Origin: Flaccisagitta enflata
Lineage: Eukaryota; Chaetognatha; Sagittoidea; Aphragmophora
Length of the DNA stretch: 64,000 nt
Assembly: GCA_965153355.1 (NCBI GenBank)
Contig: OZ231126.1
Span: 103,292,001 to 103,356,000 of the forward strand
Direction: 5' to 3'
Positions 1 to 11,546 of the stretch are shown here, one piece after another (positions within the stretch are counted from its first letter, which is position 1; each line of letters begins with the position of its first letter). A program made the translations under genes and the position numbers. The notes beneath the pieces were generated by a model. The model worked only from the letters and a program-made list of their open reading frames with translations. It did no database searches and had not been told where the DNA came from.

Positions 1-1209
1 TAACAGCCAGAAACGCATAATAGAATCGCATATTTTACACTAGTTAGGCTCAAAATCCTCAAAAATCTGTTTTTGACTCAACAAATTGTTATTTTATTGC
101 ATCAGCAATAGCCTTCCAATGAAGATCCACAAAAAAAATCAACTCAATAGCTCAAATCCTTTGCCCTCCAACGAAAAAACACAAATACTCAAATCTGGTC
201 TCTGCTCGCTTCCTAACATCCTTATAAGAAGCAACCCTGTACTCAGGTAAATTTGTTAGGTCATTATCTGCTAATGGAGAATAGTTTTTGAGTAAAATCA
301 GTGCTTATTTGAAAGATCTTTTTGAGTACTCTCATCTGAAAAAAAGAGCTAACTACTCTTTCTCTCCAATAAAAAGCTATTGGCTCTCAAAGATTACACC
401 TTCTTGAAGCCTCCTATTTTCAAGATTGTCAAAAAATGGCTCTAATGGGCCGATTTCAAGCCCTAAAAATACCTCAAACCTTTTAGTTTTTGGCCCAAAT
501 TTGATTTTTTATCACAGGGGAGAATCAGAAGTAGCTAATTCCATTGATAAATGAGCGAAAAATCAAGAAATTCATATTTTGATTAATTTTCCCTCTAATA
601 AGACTGTTAGGAATAGGCCCGACCGTGGGCGGCGACCAACGGCAGATTATGGCTCTCTCTTAGGAGCCTTGCTACTTTGTTTTCTGAACCAAAACTGGTG
701 CAGAGACCCCCAAAAGGCCAAGAAATGGTTTGATTACCAGAAAAAAGCCAAAGTGGCCCTTGATTACATCTAAATGTACATTTTTTTTACTTGCTTATGC
801 TATCAACACCCATAAGAAGAAATATAAAGAAAAAGTGTTGAGTTTGACTAAAATTGATTTTAAAAATTCCTGACCGCGTAGAAGTTTCTCCAAAGTGGCT
901 AAATCATCTCTAACATCAATTCTAAGCATAATCAAGCCCTTTTTTGAACCTCAAATAACCTATTTACTCTGTATTTGATGAATTTTAACAGCCAGAACCG
1001 CATAATAGAATCGCATATTTTACACTAGTTAGGCTCAAAATCCTCAAAAATCTGTTTTTGACTGAACAAATTGTTATTTTATTGCATCAGCAATAGCCTT
1101 CCAATGAAGATCCACAAAAAAAATCAACTCAATAGCTCAAATCCTTTGCCCTCCAACGAAAAAACACATATACTCAAATCTGGTCTCTGCTCGCTTCCTA
1201 ACATCCTTT
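1..1209. repeat. Direct repeat pair, ~222 bp, 987 bp apart
   Basis: Positions 1-222 and 988-1209 are almost identical (both open TAACAGCCAGAA and run to ACATCCTT). The 765 bp between them look AT-rich and non-coding. The copies diverge sharply after ACATCCTT. This could be a satellite with a ~987-bp period cut by the window edge, or two long direct repeats flanking an insert. No tRNA primer site or TG..CA ends are evident, so an LTR reading is weak. Confidence 0.75.
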
Positions 1210-1540
1210 AGAGGCCCCTTCAATCACTTTAGGGGCCCCTTAAGGGCCCCCCTTTGGACCCCTCTTTCATATCAGTAATCTTTCATGTTCTCCACGTAAA
1301 TCACCAGGCTTTTTGAATGATCCATTTAAAATTTATTAGCAAAAGAAGGTGAATTGCATAATCTTTAGAGGTCACCACCTTCTGAGGGGGGGGGGGTCGG
1401 CGGTCACAATTTGTAATTTCAGGTAATTATGGGTAATAACAGGCAATTAAAGTCATTATAGGTAATTATAGTCATAATCATCATTACAGGAAATAACGTG
1501 CTTATATAATTAGGCGATTATGTAATTAAGTAAGTCTTGC

Positions 1541-1572
1541 ACGCGACTTATAGGTGTTGGCCTTGTTTTTGA
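1541..1572 (+). repeat. Solo end of a GCGACTTA...CCTTGTTTTT element
   Basis: The string GCGACTTATAGGTGTTGGCC followed by TTGTTTTT closely matches 42348-42371 and the right end of the element at 42660-42903. It is a short remnant of that terminal-repeat family. The 300 bp on either side (1210-1620) hold only AT-rich sequence and a G run. Confidence 0.4.
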
Positions 1573-1620
1573 TCAAATTGCTATAATTAGACGATGGAAT
1601 TTACTTTCAAGAACAAAAAT

Positions 1621-1890
1621 AAATAAATAGATGAATGAATGAATGAATGAATGAATGAATGAATGAATGAATGAATGAATGGATGAATGAATGAATGAAT
1701 TGATGAATGAATGAATGAATGAATGAATGAATGAATGAATGAATAAATGAATGAAATCCGTCTGTTCGTCTGTCTGTCAGTCTGTCCGTCCGTTCTGTTT
1801 GATCCTCTGTCCACCCATCTGTTTGGCCGTCGGTCCTTCCATCCGTCTGTCTGTCTGTCGTCCATCCATCTGTTAACCCATCTACCATCA
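1621..1890. repeat. (ATGA)n microsatellite plus GTCTGTCC-type minisatellite
   Basis: A tetranucleotide ATGA/GAAT run (about 1627-1757) passes directly into a degenerate GTCTGTCCGTCC array to about 1890. Any translation here is a product of the repeat. Confidence 0.9.
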
Positions 1891-2128
1891 TCTCCATTCC
1901 ATAGAATTGAACCCCACCGCGCTAGCCGTCCCCCTTTGCCAAGGCTTCGGACTTGCAATATTGATGTTACAAAGGCGAAATAAAAAAAAAGCCTTATCAC
2001 ATCAATATTGGCGGGGTTACTAGCTAAGTAGAGAGTGTTCAATAATACTCTATATCTTTTTTTTTCTATTTAGATCAACCTCATCTCAATCGGACATAGC
2101 CAAAGCACATCATCGGCCACTTCGTCAA

Positions 2129-2692
2129 ATGTTGCCCATCTTTCTAGGTACCAAAACTGAAATGTTTTACATTGGTGAATTAGGGATAAAAACCTCACCG
2201 ACTATTGAAGATTCACTCAATCAGTTAGACATTAGAATGAATAATCATTTCGAGGGAAATAGGAAAACCTACATTAACAATTGGGTGAGACTATGCAGTG
2301 ATACCAAAATCATGCCATTTAAAACAGCTCATGTGAAGGTCAAAATAGACAGAAAACCAATTTTAGGTAAGAGTTATGTATTTCTGTCCTTGCATGACAA
2401 CGGCGAGAATCAAATGACGATACCTTCATTTCTAGTAAATGATAAGACAGAGCACTTGAAAATACCAATTGAGAATTGGTCAGGATCAATTTTACGCTTG
2501 AGTAGAAACTTACCCATAGGGGAATTAAAAATGAATGGTGATACACTCGATGAAATGACAGTAATGGCATTTACCTCTGATGACATATCAGATGCATTAT
2601 CCAAGCTTGATAGTGAATTTGACCAGGTTGTTTCAATCGGCGCTTTAGATGAGGATGAAGGAAAGAACAACGGAGAAACAGCCAACTTGTAG
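2129..2692 (+). pseudogene. Ty3/Gypsy-type pol fragment: linker between protease and RT
   Basis: Open frame of 187 codons. No catalytic aspartic protease motif is visible. The pattern is basic and hydrophobic strands around AHVKVKI, then a block ending in SRNLPIGEL. This resembles the beta-rich linker between protease and reverse transcriptase in invertebrate Gypsy-like elements. The frame ends in TAG at 2690. The same-strand RT amino end resumes at about 7560, with an opposite-strand R2-like element and simple repeats in between, so I infer one pol split by later insertions. Assignment rests on pattern only; an unrelated retroelement protein is possible. Confidence 0.45.
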
Positions 2693-2858
2693 TAGTAAGA
2701 CGTATATTCATATAAATATACAATCAAAGGATTATTACAACGCTAGCAGATTATTGGATTGCAAAAAGACAATTATGCCACTGGTCCAATACAGATCAAA
2801 GCGATGTAACACCAATCAAAACATAAATAAAAATACTATAAGAAACCCACGTTTCTTA

Positions 2859-5800
2859 TCAGGAACGAACGACTAGAGGGCCAGGGGATGTCCACGCTGG
2901 CTCTTTTCTCGCGCTAAAAAGAGAAAACGACGTCAATAGAGCTGCCTTAGACATTAAATCTATGACACTTTTCACTAAACCTTTTGGCTGACGGCAACAC
3001 CGCCAAATTAGAGCCTTGATGCGAGTTCGATTGTCTTTGGTAATTTGGCCTCTTGCAGAGACCTCGATTGAGTAATTAAAAACAGAGAAATTTCGCGAAA
3101 GATCAGCGATAAGAGGCGCGTATTTTTCCTCTTTATAAGAATGGCTTCTCGCAATATTGTTGTCCCACGGACATGTCAGCTCGAAAATAATGACAATGCG
3201 CTGGACCTCATCAATTATACACATATCAGGACGTAAGGATGTGACCAAAACATGAGGAGGAATGACACCTCCATGCGCTGCCGTGAAACCAGGGAGGTCC
3301 GAGTAAATAACATGATTATCACGGAGGGAAGGTTGAATATGTTCAATAAGCGTCAAGAGAACAGAATTGTGACGCCAGGTTAATCGACCCTGATCCAGGG
3401 CAACACTACAGTTTGATAGCACGTGAGCCAGGGTCTGAATATTGCCACAGAAAGGACACCTGTCATTGACTCTCTTACCCCAACGCTTAAGATTATCAAA
3501 TGTTGGGAGGGTATTTATTCCGGCATTGATTGCGAATCTATGAACTCCTTGCAGTATATCCCACATATAACTTTTCCAGGAAACACACCCCTTTTCTTCC
3601 ATAATCAATGCCAGATAATCCCCCTGCATGACATAGCGTCCGACCTTCTCCTTCCAAAAATCGTTCACCCTTTTTTGAACCCCAGCCTGAACTTTTCCCT
3701 TCAATACTTTTTTAGCATTGGGTTGGCCATGGGGCGGGTTGGGTGGAGGAGGAGGAGGAGGAGCAAAAGAAGGGGATGGTGGTGTTGATAGTGGGCCCGG
3801 AGACAACACACCACTGAGCTCTAAAGATGACCAACTATGGTGGGAATCATCCAGGCTCTGATTTAAGGCTAAAATGTCATTCACCGCTACTGTAGGAGGA
3901 GCCACCTCTTGTAATAAATCCCTTGCGTAGATTGCGGAGGAGAATTTCCGACGCCATTCATCTTCGCGCTCTTCTTTCGAGTCCAGTGCGTGCTTCACAC
4001 GACCATCACTGAAAAAACGAATATTTGAAAGAGTGAGAGATCGAGATTCCTTATACAAATGGTCAAAAGATTTAACTTTTAATCCATGTTCATCGTGCAC
4101 AAGTGCCCACGAAGCACCACGCGGCATACCAAGCCATTTTTTCAAATATCTATGTGATAAATCATCCAAAGCCTTCAATTGTGTCCCATGCAAATCATGG
4201 ACGGATAAAATAAATCGCAAGGAACCAAGCAAATAATCAATATAGATCCGAGCCTTGTACTCATTACGGACAAGAAGATCATCGATATTCTTTAACTGAT
4301 CACTCACCCTTTCTTCAATTACCGCCGCCACCGAAGTGACTGAAAAATCAAAAGTGTAAAACCCTCCAAGAAATTTATGGTATTTGTCGTGCAAGATAGA
4401 GCCAATCTCTGAGTCACCAAGAGAGAAACCGATCTCTACAGATCTACCAGCCTTGATAGACAGAGATCTGCATTTACGGGGTTTCAATCTTAGTCCCATA
4501 GAGCTTGTCAGATCATGGAGACGTGCCATTAATTTCTTGTGTTTCCTTAAGTCCCGAGTGATCAAGTTAAAGTCGTCGGCAAAAGGCAAAGTAATGAATG
4601 ACATACCATTTAGACAAAATCCATCGGCCTCCTGAAATTTAAGCAAATCTTCCAAAATCGGATTAAAACACATAAGAAATATTATCGGGCTGAGGGGATC
4701 ACCCTGAAAAACCCCTTTTCTGAATTTGAATTCCTCTGAGATCCAATTGGAAGTGCGAATCTTGCCATTCAAATTCCCATAAAGGGAAACGATGTAATCC
4801 CTAACATTGCCGGGTAAATGCATCCGGTCGAGACAAATAGGAATAAGATCATGAGAGACACTTCCAAATGCATCCTCGAGGTCGAACCATGTGATATGCA
4901 CAGTTCTCCCATTATGTTTAGCATTGTTAATAATCTCACCCAGAGTTAAATTGTGATCCTGGCAGCCCAATATCTTTTTTAAAAATGCCTTCTGAACTTC
5001 CTTATTGATATGACCATTCCCCACTAAGTAATCGCTAATCCTCTCACTTAAAATCTGATGAAACAATTTACCCACACAGGAGGTCAAAGCTATGGGACGA
5101 AAATTAGAGGGTTCCCCCGTATCGCCCCCCTTATGGATAAGGACAATCGACGATGCACCCCAGCCCTCCCAAGGGGTGGGGGAGGAAAGAAGGGTTTTGG
5201 TAAAAAGAGTCGCGAGAAAGTGGTGAGTTGATTCCATGTTTCTTAAATGTCCATTAAGAATACCATCATCGCCAGGGGCGCTGCTGGGCTTCTTTTTGGA
5301 CAAAACCGATTTGACATCCCTCGGTCTAATGGGCCCCATATTGAAATCCTTATCCCCCTCTGGCAATCTTGGAAACCAACTCACCGCTTCTTGAGGGAGA
5401 GGAACAAGAGAAGAATAGCGATTTTTGTACCATTCATCGGCAAATGCCTTATCAAATGACGGCCTCTCCTCACCTCTACCAATAAGACCAGAAACAGCTT
5501 TTTTGGAGAAGGACCAGAAATTCTTAATATAACTCTTCTCTTGTCCTCTCGTATCGCTCTCTCGCTGCCTCTTTTCCCGCTCATTTCTGATGTAGCTTAC
5601 GGTCTTCACGGCTTGGTAGAACTGAGCTCGCAAGCTCTGATCCACTCGCCTACCTCGTTGAAAGACAAGACGCCTTAGCCTCTTCTTTTCCAATTTGGCT
5701 TGAAGAAATGCTTCATCAGAAATGTCGGCACCTCTGCCCCCCCTTCCTCCTCCCCCCTCACCTCCCCTGAAGGCATCAATCCCGCCGAGAAAATCCGCAA

Positions 5801-6062
5801 ATTCAGAGGAAAACTCCTTGGCGGCTTCTGACGGCGTGATTGCGTCTGCAGAGAGAGCGGAGTGCAGGGGTGCAAGTCGAGCCTTGAACGCCGCATCGTG
5901 AAGGCTCCATTCTCTCGCTCCAAGTTGCGGGAGGATGAGGCGGCCTTCGCAAATACCGACGGACACTAAAAAGAAGACAATGGGGAAGATACGGGTTGAA
6001 AAGGAGAAAAACATTTTGCAAAGAATTAAACGACAATGGCAATAGACAAAATAACGAAACAC
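2859..6062 (-). CDS. R2-superfamily non-LTR retrotransposon protein (RT plus restriction-like endonuclease)
   Basis: Single open frame of 1067 codons. The RT core holds PSSAPGDDGI, FRPIALTSCVGKLFHQ, a catalytic Asp in WFDLEDAFGSV, QGDPLSPIIF and the FADD box. After the thumb and a proline-rich stretch comes a Cys-His motif (CPFCGNIQTLAHVLSNC). A PD-(D/E)XK-type endonuclease follows, seen as RPDMCIID and FELTCPWD near the carboxyl end. This order (RT, CCHC, restriction-like nuclease) is known from R2, NeSL, R4 and HERO elements, which nick DNA and prime reverse transcription on the target. I see no amino-terminal zinc finger or Myb domain. The first ~25 residues look like a signal peptide, and TTCTTTTTAG just inside them could be a splice acceptor, so this start is probably not native and the copy may be 5'-truncated. 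It ends TGA TAA. It lies antisense inside the Gypsy-like pol. Confidence 0.85.
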   Translation of the reverse strand: MFRYFVYCHCRLILCKMFFSFSTRIFPIVFFLVSVGICEGRLILPQLGAREWSLHDAAFKARLAPLHSALSADAITPSEAAKEFSSEFADFLGGIDAFRGGEGGGGRGGRGADISDEAFLQAKLEKKRLRRLVFQRGRRVDQSLRAQFYQAVKTVSYIRNEREKRQRESDTRGQEKSYIKNFWSFSKKAVSGLIGRGEERPSFDKAFADEWYKNRYSSLVPLPQEAVSWFPRLPEGDKDFNMGPIRPRDVKSVLSKKKPSSAPGDDGILNGHLRNMESTHHFLATLFTKTLLSSPTPWEGWGASSIVLIHKGGDTGEPSNFRPIALTSCVGKLFHQILSERISDYLVGNGHINKEVQKAFLKKILGCQDHNLTLGEIINNAKHNGRTVHITWFDLEDAFGSVSHDLIPICLDRMHLPGNVRDYIVSLYGNLNGKIRTSNWISEEFKFRKGVFQGDPLSPIIFLMCFNPILEDLLKFQEADGFCLNGMSFITLPFADDFNLITRDLRKHKKLMARLHDLTSSMGLRLKPRKCRSLSIKAGRSVEIGFSLGDSEIGSILHDKYHKFLGGFYTFDFSVTSVAAVIEERVSDQLKNIDDLLVRNEYKARIYIDYLLGSLRFILSVHDLHGTQLKALDDLSHRYLKKWLGMPRGASWALVHDEHGLKVKSFDHLYKESRSLTLSNIRFFSDGRVKHALDSKEEREDEWRRKFSSAIYARDLLQEVAPPTVAVNDILALNQSLDDSHHSWSSLELSGVLSPGPLSTPPSPSFAPPPPPPPNPPHGQPNAKKVLKGKVQAGVQKRVNDFWKEKVGRYVMQGDYLALIMEEKGCVSWKSYMWDILQGVHRFAINAGINTLPTFDNLKRWGKRVNDRCPFCGNIQTLAHVLSNCSVALDQGRLTWRHNSVLLTLIEHIQPSLRDNHVIYSDLPGFTAAHGGVIPPHVLVTSLRPDMCIIDEVQRIVIIFELTCPWDNNIARSHSYKEEKYAPLIADLSRNFSVFNYSIEVSARGQITKDNRTRIKALIWRCCRQPKGLVKSVIDLMSKAALLTSFSLFSARKEPAWTSPGPLVVRS

Positions 6063-6159
6063 AACGGACCGATCAACTACTTATAGCGTATCAAACAATA
6101 TTCTTGTCGTAGTTTTACAACAATGGTAGGCGAAAAACGGAGTTAAAGGAGAAATCATA

Positions 6160-6480
6160 GAAGAGAATGAAAAAGGAAGAGAAAAGAAGAAAAAAAAAAG
6201 AAAAGAAAGGGAAGAGAAAGGAAGAGAAAAGGAAAGAAAAAAAGAAAAGAAAGAAAAGAAAAGAAAAGAAAAGGAAAAGAAAAAGAAAGGAAGAAAGGAA
6301 GAAAGGAAAAGGAAGAGAAAGAAAAGAAGAGAAGGAAAAGAAAGAAGAAAAAGGAAAGAGAAAAAGAAGAGAAAAGAAGAGAAAGGAAGAGAGGAAAAAA
6401 AGAAAAAAAAAAAAAAAAAAGAGGAATCTAAAAAAAAGAGAGATAAGAGAGTAGAAAGAATAGGAATGAGAGAGAAAGAA
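6160..6480 (+). repeat. Polypurine (A/G) tract of about 320 bp
   Basis: Nearly pure A and G in AAAAG, AAAGG and GAAGA motifs, ending in an A run near 6400-6420. Such tracts can adopt triplex structures. The Lys/Glu or Phe/Ser open frames here come from composition alone. Confidence 0.9.
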
Positions 6481-6654
6481 ACGAGACAGGGTAGTAAGAT
6501 CAAATGTAACTAAAAACGATCATATTACGCAAGGACAGACAATGATATATAAAAAAAAACAAAAAAGAGATCAGTGATAATAAAAAAAAAATTGAAACAC
6601 AGTTGACGGGTGACGGTTACTTAACTTAGGGACAAAAGCATTGGAAAGTGATGA

Positions 6655-7260
6655 GACCCACGACTCGATGAGACCAACGACGTGATGAGACTGACGACGG
6701 GATGAGACCAACGACTTGATGAGACCGACGACGTGATAAGACCGACGACTTGATGAGACCGACGACGTGATGAGACCGACGACGTGATGAGACCGACGAC
6801 GTGATGAGACCGACGACGTGATGAGACCGACAACGTGATGAGACTGGCGACGCGATGAGATCGACAACGTGATTTGACTGATGACGCGATGAGACCAAAA
6901 AAAAAACGAGAGGCCAATAACGTGATGAGACTAGTGACGCAAAGAGAGGGGATAAAGTTAAAGAACCGGGGGAATCAGTTTGTAGTAGATTCGACTAGGA
7001 TTAATGACGACGTAGTACAATTAATGGCGTATAATGACGAGATGGCAACGACGCGACGTAGGACTTTAGAAATACGATACGATGAGGGATGATGACACAG
7101 TGAGGGGGAATGACACGAGGGAAAAAAAGACACGTCGAGGGATAGTAGCACGAGGGATAAAGACACGACGAAGGATGAGACAACGAGGGATAACACGGGG
7201 GATCATGACACGACGAAGGACAACAAGATGAGGATTTACACGAGGGAAAATGAAATGAGG
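6655..7260 (+). repeat. 17-bp minisatellite and related degenerate array
   Basis: From about 6655 to 6900 the unit GATGAGACCGACGACGT repeats about a dozen times with point variants. From about 7085 to 7260 a looser array of GACACGAGGGAT-type units continues. No unique spacers separate the units. 7261-7560 carries nothing recognisable beyond a CG-rich spot near 7485. Confidence 0.85.
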
Positions 7261-7562
7261 GATAGCGATTTAGGCATTTGAGACGACAAAATTGCGAGAA
7301 GACGGGAGAAACCTTTAGCTGCGTTGATTTGTCCTAAAAGTTGTTGGAAGCAGCTCGAATAAGTTTCAGACCAAGTGAGATCGACGAGGGGCGGACGTGC
7401 CTGGAAAGAGTCTTTCAAAGGGAAGAGTCAGAGTTTGGTTTGGCGTTGTAGCCTCCTTTGACGTCCTCGTCTCCTTCGCCGCCGCCGCAACCGTCAATTT
7501 CAATCAGAATCTGAAACCTAATTAAGCAAATAAAATACTTTTAACTTCCAAGTTGAGAGTGA

Positions 7563-8088
7563 AATGACAACAGAAGCTGTTAAATTCACTGATATAATGA
7601 ACAAGAACAAAGTCTCCCCGGAGACTTTAATAAACATCTATAACAATGGTATAGACATGGATTTAAAAAGTGAAGCCGTAGAGAGTCAGGTTATAATAGA
7701 AGATTCTATTATTGATAATAAAATAGAAACAGAGTAGTCCAAAACATGCGTATTTTGGCCAGATAATTCTGAATTTTTGAAAAATTTTGATCTATCATCG
7801 GTAGCTGAAGATATGAGGACAGAATTTGCGAAAACTCTTATATCTTATAAACACATATTCTATAACGAATCATGCCCAGACCAGTTTCATAAAGGAATTG
7901 ATGTTCCACCGATTAAGATCAATATTTTGCCAAATGCACCACCCCCTAAAAGATTAGGTCATAGAAGATTGAGCCCTGAGAAGATGGAATATCTTAAAAC
8001 TCATCTAAAGTCTATGCTTGATCGCAAAATCATCGAAGAACTCAAGGATGATGAAGGTGAAGGAGGGATTATTCGCATATGGCCATAA
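7563..8088 (+). pseudogene. Ty3/Gypsy-like pol, RT amino end (broken)
   Basis: An ATG at 7563 opens 58 codons to a TAG at 7737-7739. The same frame continues (first Met at 7792) through a segment ending RLGHRRLSPEKMEYL...KIIEE. That is the classic amino end of Gypsy-type RT, where the family has an RRLSPEE-type motif and an 'I(I)xxS' stretch. It closes at 8088. The RT core follows in another frame from 8079, so there is at least one stop and one frameshift. No protease or gag is visible upstream in this frame. Confidence 0.7.
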
Positions 8089-11000
8089 TCCATGAGATCA
8101 GATATCAAGGTCAACTAAGGTCAAATGTAGTCAAACAACGAGCTATTTTTGACCTCAGAGAGGTCAACAAATTATGCCCTGACCTTCAGTACCCTTTACC
8201 TCTATGCTCAGAATTTAGGGCACTCTTAGCCTCAAAAACAAATTGCATTTTTTCGAATATCGACTGTGTACTGTTTTATTATCAATTCAATATTGACCAT
8301 GATTCTGCTAAACTTTTATTTAATTTTTTTGCAAATGGAAAAAGATATAGGATGGTTAGATTACCCATGGGATACAAAAACTCGGCGCAAGTAGCGATGT
8401 CTACAATATGCAGATTATTTTCTAAGTTAAAATGCTGCTTACCCTATTTGGACGACCTGAGCATAGCCAGTCCCAGCGCTAAAAAGCATTTGGAAGAGGA
8501 TCTTCCCAATGTTTTCGCAGTTTGTTCACATTATGATATTTTGATTAGTCCTAAGAAATGTGATTTCTTTAGGAGAGATGTCAGAGTATTAGGATACCAG
8601 ATATCAAGGTCTTCAGAGATGATAGCAGATGAGAAAAGGGAAAAGATCAAGACACTATCTTTCCCTAAAGACAAGAAAGAAGCTATTAGCAGGGCTGCCT
8701 TCTTTAGCTATTTCCTCCCGGCAGCCCCAAGACTAAGGGAGTTTATGTCACCCCTTAGGAAACTAGCCCATCCAAAAACGAAGTTTTCACCTACAGATAA
8801 AAACCGTCAGGATTTTGAAAAATTAAGGTCTTATCTTTTAGACCCTGACGTGGGAGCATTAAGACTCATGGACAGGGACCCTGGAATTCTCACAATACTT
8901 TTTATTGATGCATCCTCCTGCCAGCTCAGTGCTTGTCTAGTTCAATTATTACCACCCCTACCAAATTCTAATTCAGACCCGACAAAGAAATATTTGAGCT
9001 TAGTGGGATGTTGGAGTAGAAAGATTGATGACTCTTGGGCCAACTACCCCATTTTTTTGCTAGAGTTGTTGGCACTAGAAGAAAGTTGCTCTAGATGGAG
9101 CTATTTATTATTAACGCGCTGTTTCTTCGTAGTGACCGATAATTCTACCATTAAAAATTGGTGTAGTTTGGAAAGAGTTCCAAAAGACTTAGCTAGAAGA
9201 TTCTTTAGACTGCAAGACTATAACTTCAAAGTTATCTTCGCTGAATCTAGAATTCAAATGGCTGATAGTTTTTCAAGAATGGATCTAGAAACTCAACCAG
9301 ACAGTAGATTCTTTAGATTTTTAGAAAATAGAATTTACAGTAGTCGAGGATACCCTATTCCATGGGATAAATTATTTTCGCGATCAGCCGCTGATGAGGC
9401 TGAAAAATTTTTCACAACCAGCAGACGTCAAGCTCTTTCACACGCAGTCTCACCCGGTAAACAAGTTATAGACGAATGTGAAAACACCGGCGCTAATGTG
9501 AAAGAGATAATAAAGGCGCTAACGTCGCCCTCTGAGAGTCACTCCACCACCGTAGCATCATTCGAGGAGGAGTGGGAGCCGCCGCGAATTTCGGCGATAG
9601 ACCACCATCAAATCGCTGCTTTTGGATTGACGGACGAAGAGGTTGAGGATGGCGCATGCAAGATTTTGACTGACGTTATTGACGACAACATCTGTAAAGA
9701 CCATGAACTACCTCATTATAAAGATGAACGCTTGAAAAGCGTACTTGAATTACGAGTTGATGATAATATTATTGATGAGATAAAAAATATTATAAAGAAC
9801 AACATTCCGTCACCGGACAAAATATCAGCTTTCTTAGAATCGCAAGAAATGCAACATTTCCATAAAGATAGGTCGCTTTTCAAATTAAATGATCAAGAAA
9901 TCCTATTTAGGGTTTGGCACAACCCAGACGGACAGACAGACACTCTCTTAGTAGTTGGGGATAAACAGTTTCAACAACTAATAAAAGATGTCCACACACG
10001 ACTAGAATCACCACATATGCATGCGGGCCAAAGGCGTACCTTTTATGCCCTTAACAAAAAATACTTTCCATTTTCAATGAGAGCCAAAATTGCAAGAGTG
10101 ATCAAGGCATGTGAGATATGTGTGATGAATAACCACACAAAAGGGTGGGGAACAAAGCAAGGTGGGCAGATAGTTGCAGAAAACAACGATCAGAGCTCAA
10201 TGGACGCTTTAGGCCCGTTGTACGGTTTCTGCCAAACAGCAGCTGGGAATCCAAGATATATCATATGTTATATAGACCACAAATCTAGATATATGATAAA
10301 TTACGTAGCAACTAAAGCTATCCTAAACATTAGAGATGTTTTATGTGGCATTCCAAGCCACATTATGATGGATAATGCTATCTATAAGCAAAATAGCTCA
10401 GCTTTAAAATTATTGCTAGATCATGGTGTCAAAGTCAGCCATGGTATGGCAAATATTTCTCGAAATCAAGCAAAAATAGAACGCGCTATTTCCAGTTTAA
10501 CCCGGTTAATATGCAAAATGCAGACTCAAGACCCGAAAACTAGTTTTGTCCGCTTAGTAGCAAATGCTACTTATGTCTGAAACTCCTTACCAGTATCTCA
10601 TTCTCTTGAGAGTCCAAAAGAAGCACATTTTCATCGACCCCCAAGCGACTTTTTGAGGTATGAAGAAGAAGCCAAATCGAATACTGGAAGTGCGGTTTCA
10701 GCGGCTCAAAGAGCAAGTGATTTGACACTCGTAGCAGATGTGCAACGCCACCTGAGAAGGAGGTTAAAATTATCACCAACTGATTACACGAGAATGATAA
10801 AAGTAGGTGAATTAATCTTACGGAAACGCACATCTTTCCCGAAGAGTGCTCCTAAGAAGTTGTGTTATAAAGTTATATTTGAACCTTTCAAAGTACTTAA
10901 TAAAGTAGCATCAAACTCATACAGATGTAAATCCCTAATAAATCAATGCAAAATCATCGTACCAGGTGATGGAATCGTAAAATTGGGAAAATTATCCAAT

Positions 11001-11141
11001 CAGGAAGCCTTGGCTCTATGCGCCAGAATGGAAGCGAGAGCAGCGGAAGAGGCCGGGTCCTTAGCAGGCCCACGTGTTACGCGCCAGTCAGCGCGGGGTG
11101 TTAGAAACGCGTTAGATGAGGAAAACTCATCTCAGAGATAA
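8079..11141 (+). pseudogene. Ty3/Gypsy-like pol: RT, RNase H, integrase
   Basis: The 833-codon frame (8079-10580) has RT motifs: catalytic Asp in FSNIDCVLFYYQF, MVRLPMGYKNSA, and YLDD at residues 123-126. A PKKCDFF...VLGYQIS thumb follows, then an RNase H-like part starting LFIDASSCQLSACLVQ. The integrase has a His/Cys zinc site (HMHAGQRR, CEICVMNN) and a D-D-E series: Asp in SMDALGPL, Asp in IMMDNA, Glu in QAKIERAI. The frame is cut by TGA at 10578-10580, then runs on in phase to 11141 with the integrase tail (HSLESPKEAHF) and a basic, then Glu-rich, end. Apart from that TGA it is well preserved. The element would copy itself through a cytoplasmic RNA and integrate. No env is attached; the LTR evidence is weak. 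Confidence 0.85.
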
Positions 11142-11546
11142 ATATCATTCAGTTCTTTGAATATTAACTTCTTTGATTTTGAATATTATAGGCTTTAATG
11201 ATTTTAATCAAAATAAAATAGACAGGCCTAGAAGCAGAATTAAAGAAATAAAATCAAGGGAAAAAGATACCCACTTTTATACTGGTACAGACCTGGCACG
11301 AGGAGATGCCAGAATTTCATCGTCACTACGATTGCGAGGAACACCGGCGGACCGGCACGGAGCTGCAGGGACCGGGCCTAACTCAAGACAAAAAGTTGAC
11401 AAGGCCTAGATTTGCTAAAGGGGATCAAATAAGAGAAAAGAAATTATGACATTAGCTACGTCATAATCAAAGAAAAAAAGAGAAGAAAGAAAATTTACTT
11501 TTCTAAATCAATCTTCTGAGCAACGACAAAAAGGAAAGAAACTTAC

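Noticed and set aside
1587-2042. Frames with FIHSFIHSFIHS repeats
   Set aside because: Translation of the (ATGA)n run.
6081-6503. Lys/Glu-rich or Phe/Ser-rich frames over the purine tract
   Set aside because: They follow directly from the A/G composition, with no splice or start context.
6571-6917. Three overlapping frames of SSRRRSHHVVGLI-type repeats; also considered as a CRISPR-like array
   Set aside because: The 17-bp tandem units have no unique spacers, and the frames shift with the unit. This is a minisatellite in a eukaryotic genome.
7001-7196. Short Ser/His/Pro-rich frames
   Set aside because: They arise from the degenerate GACACGAGGGAT array.
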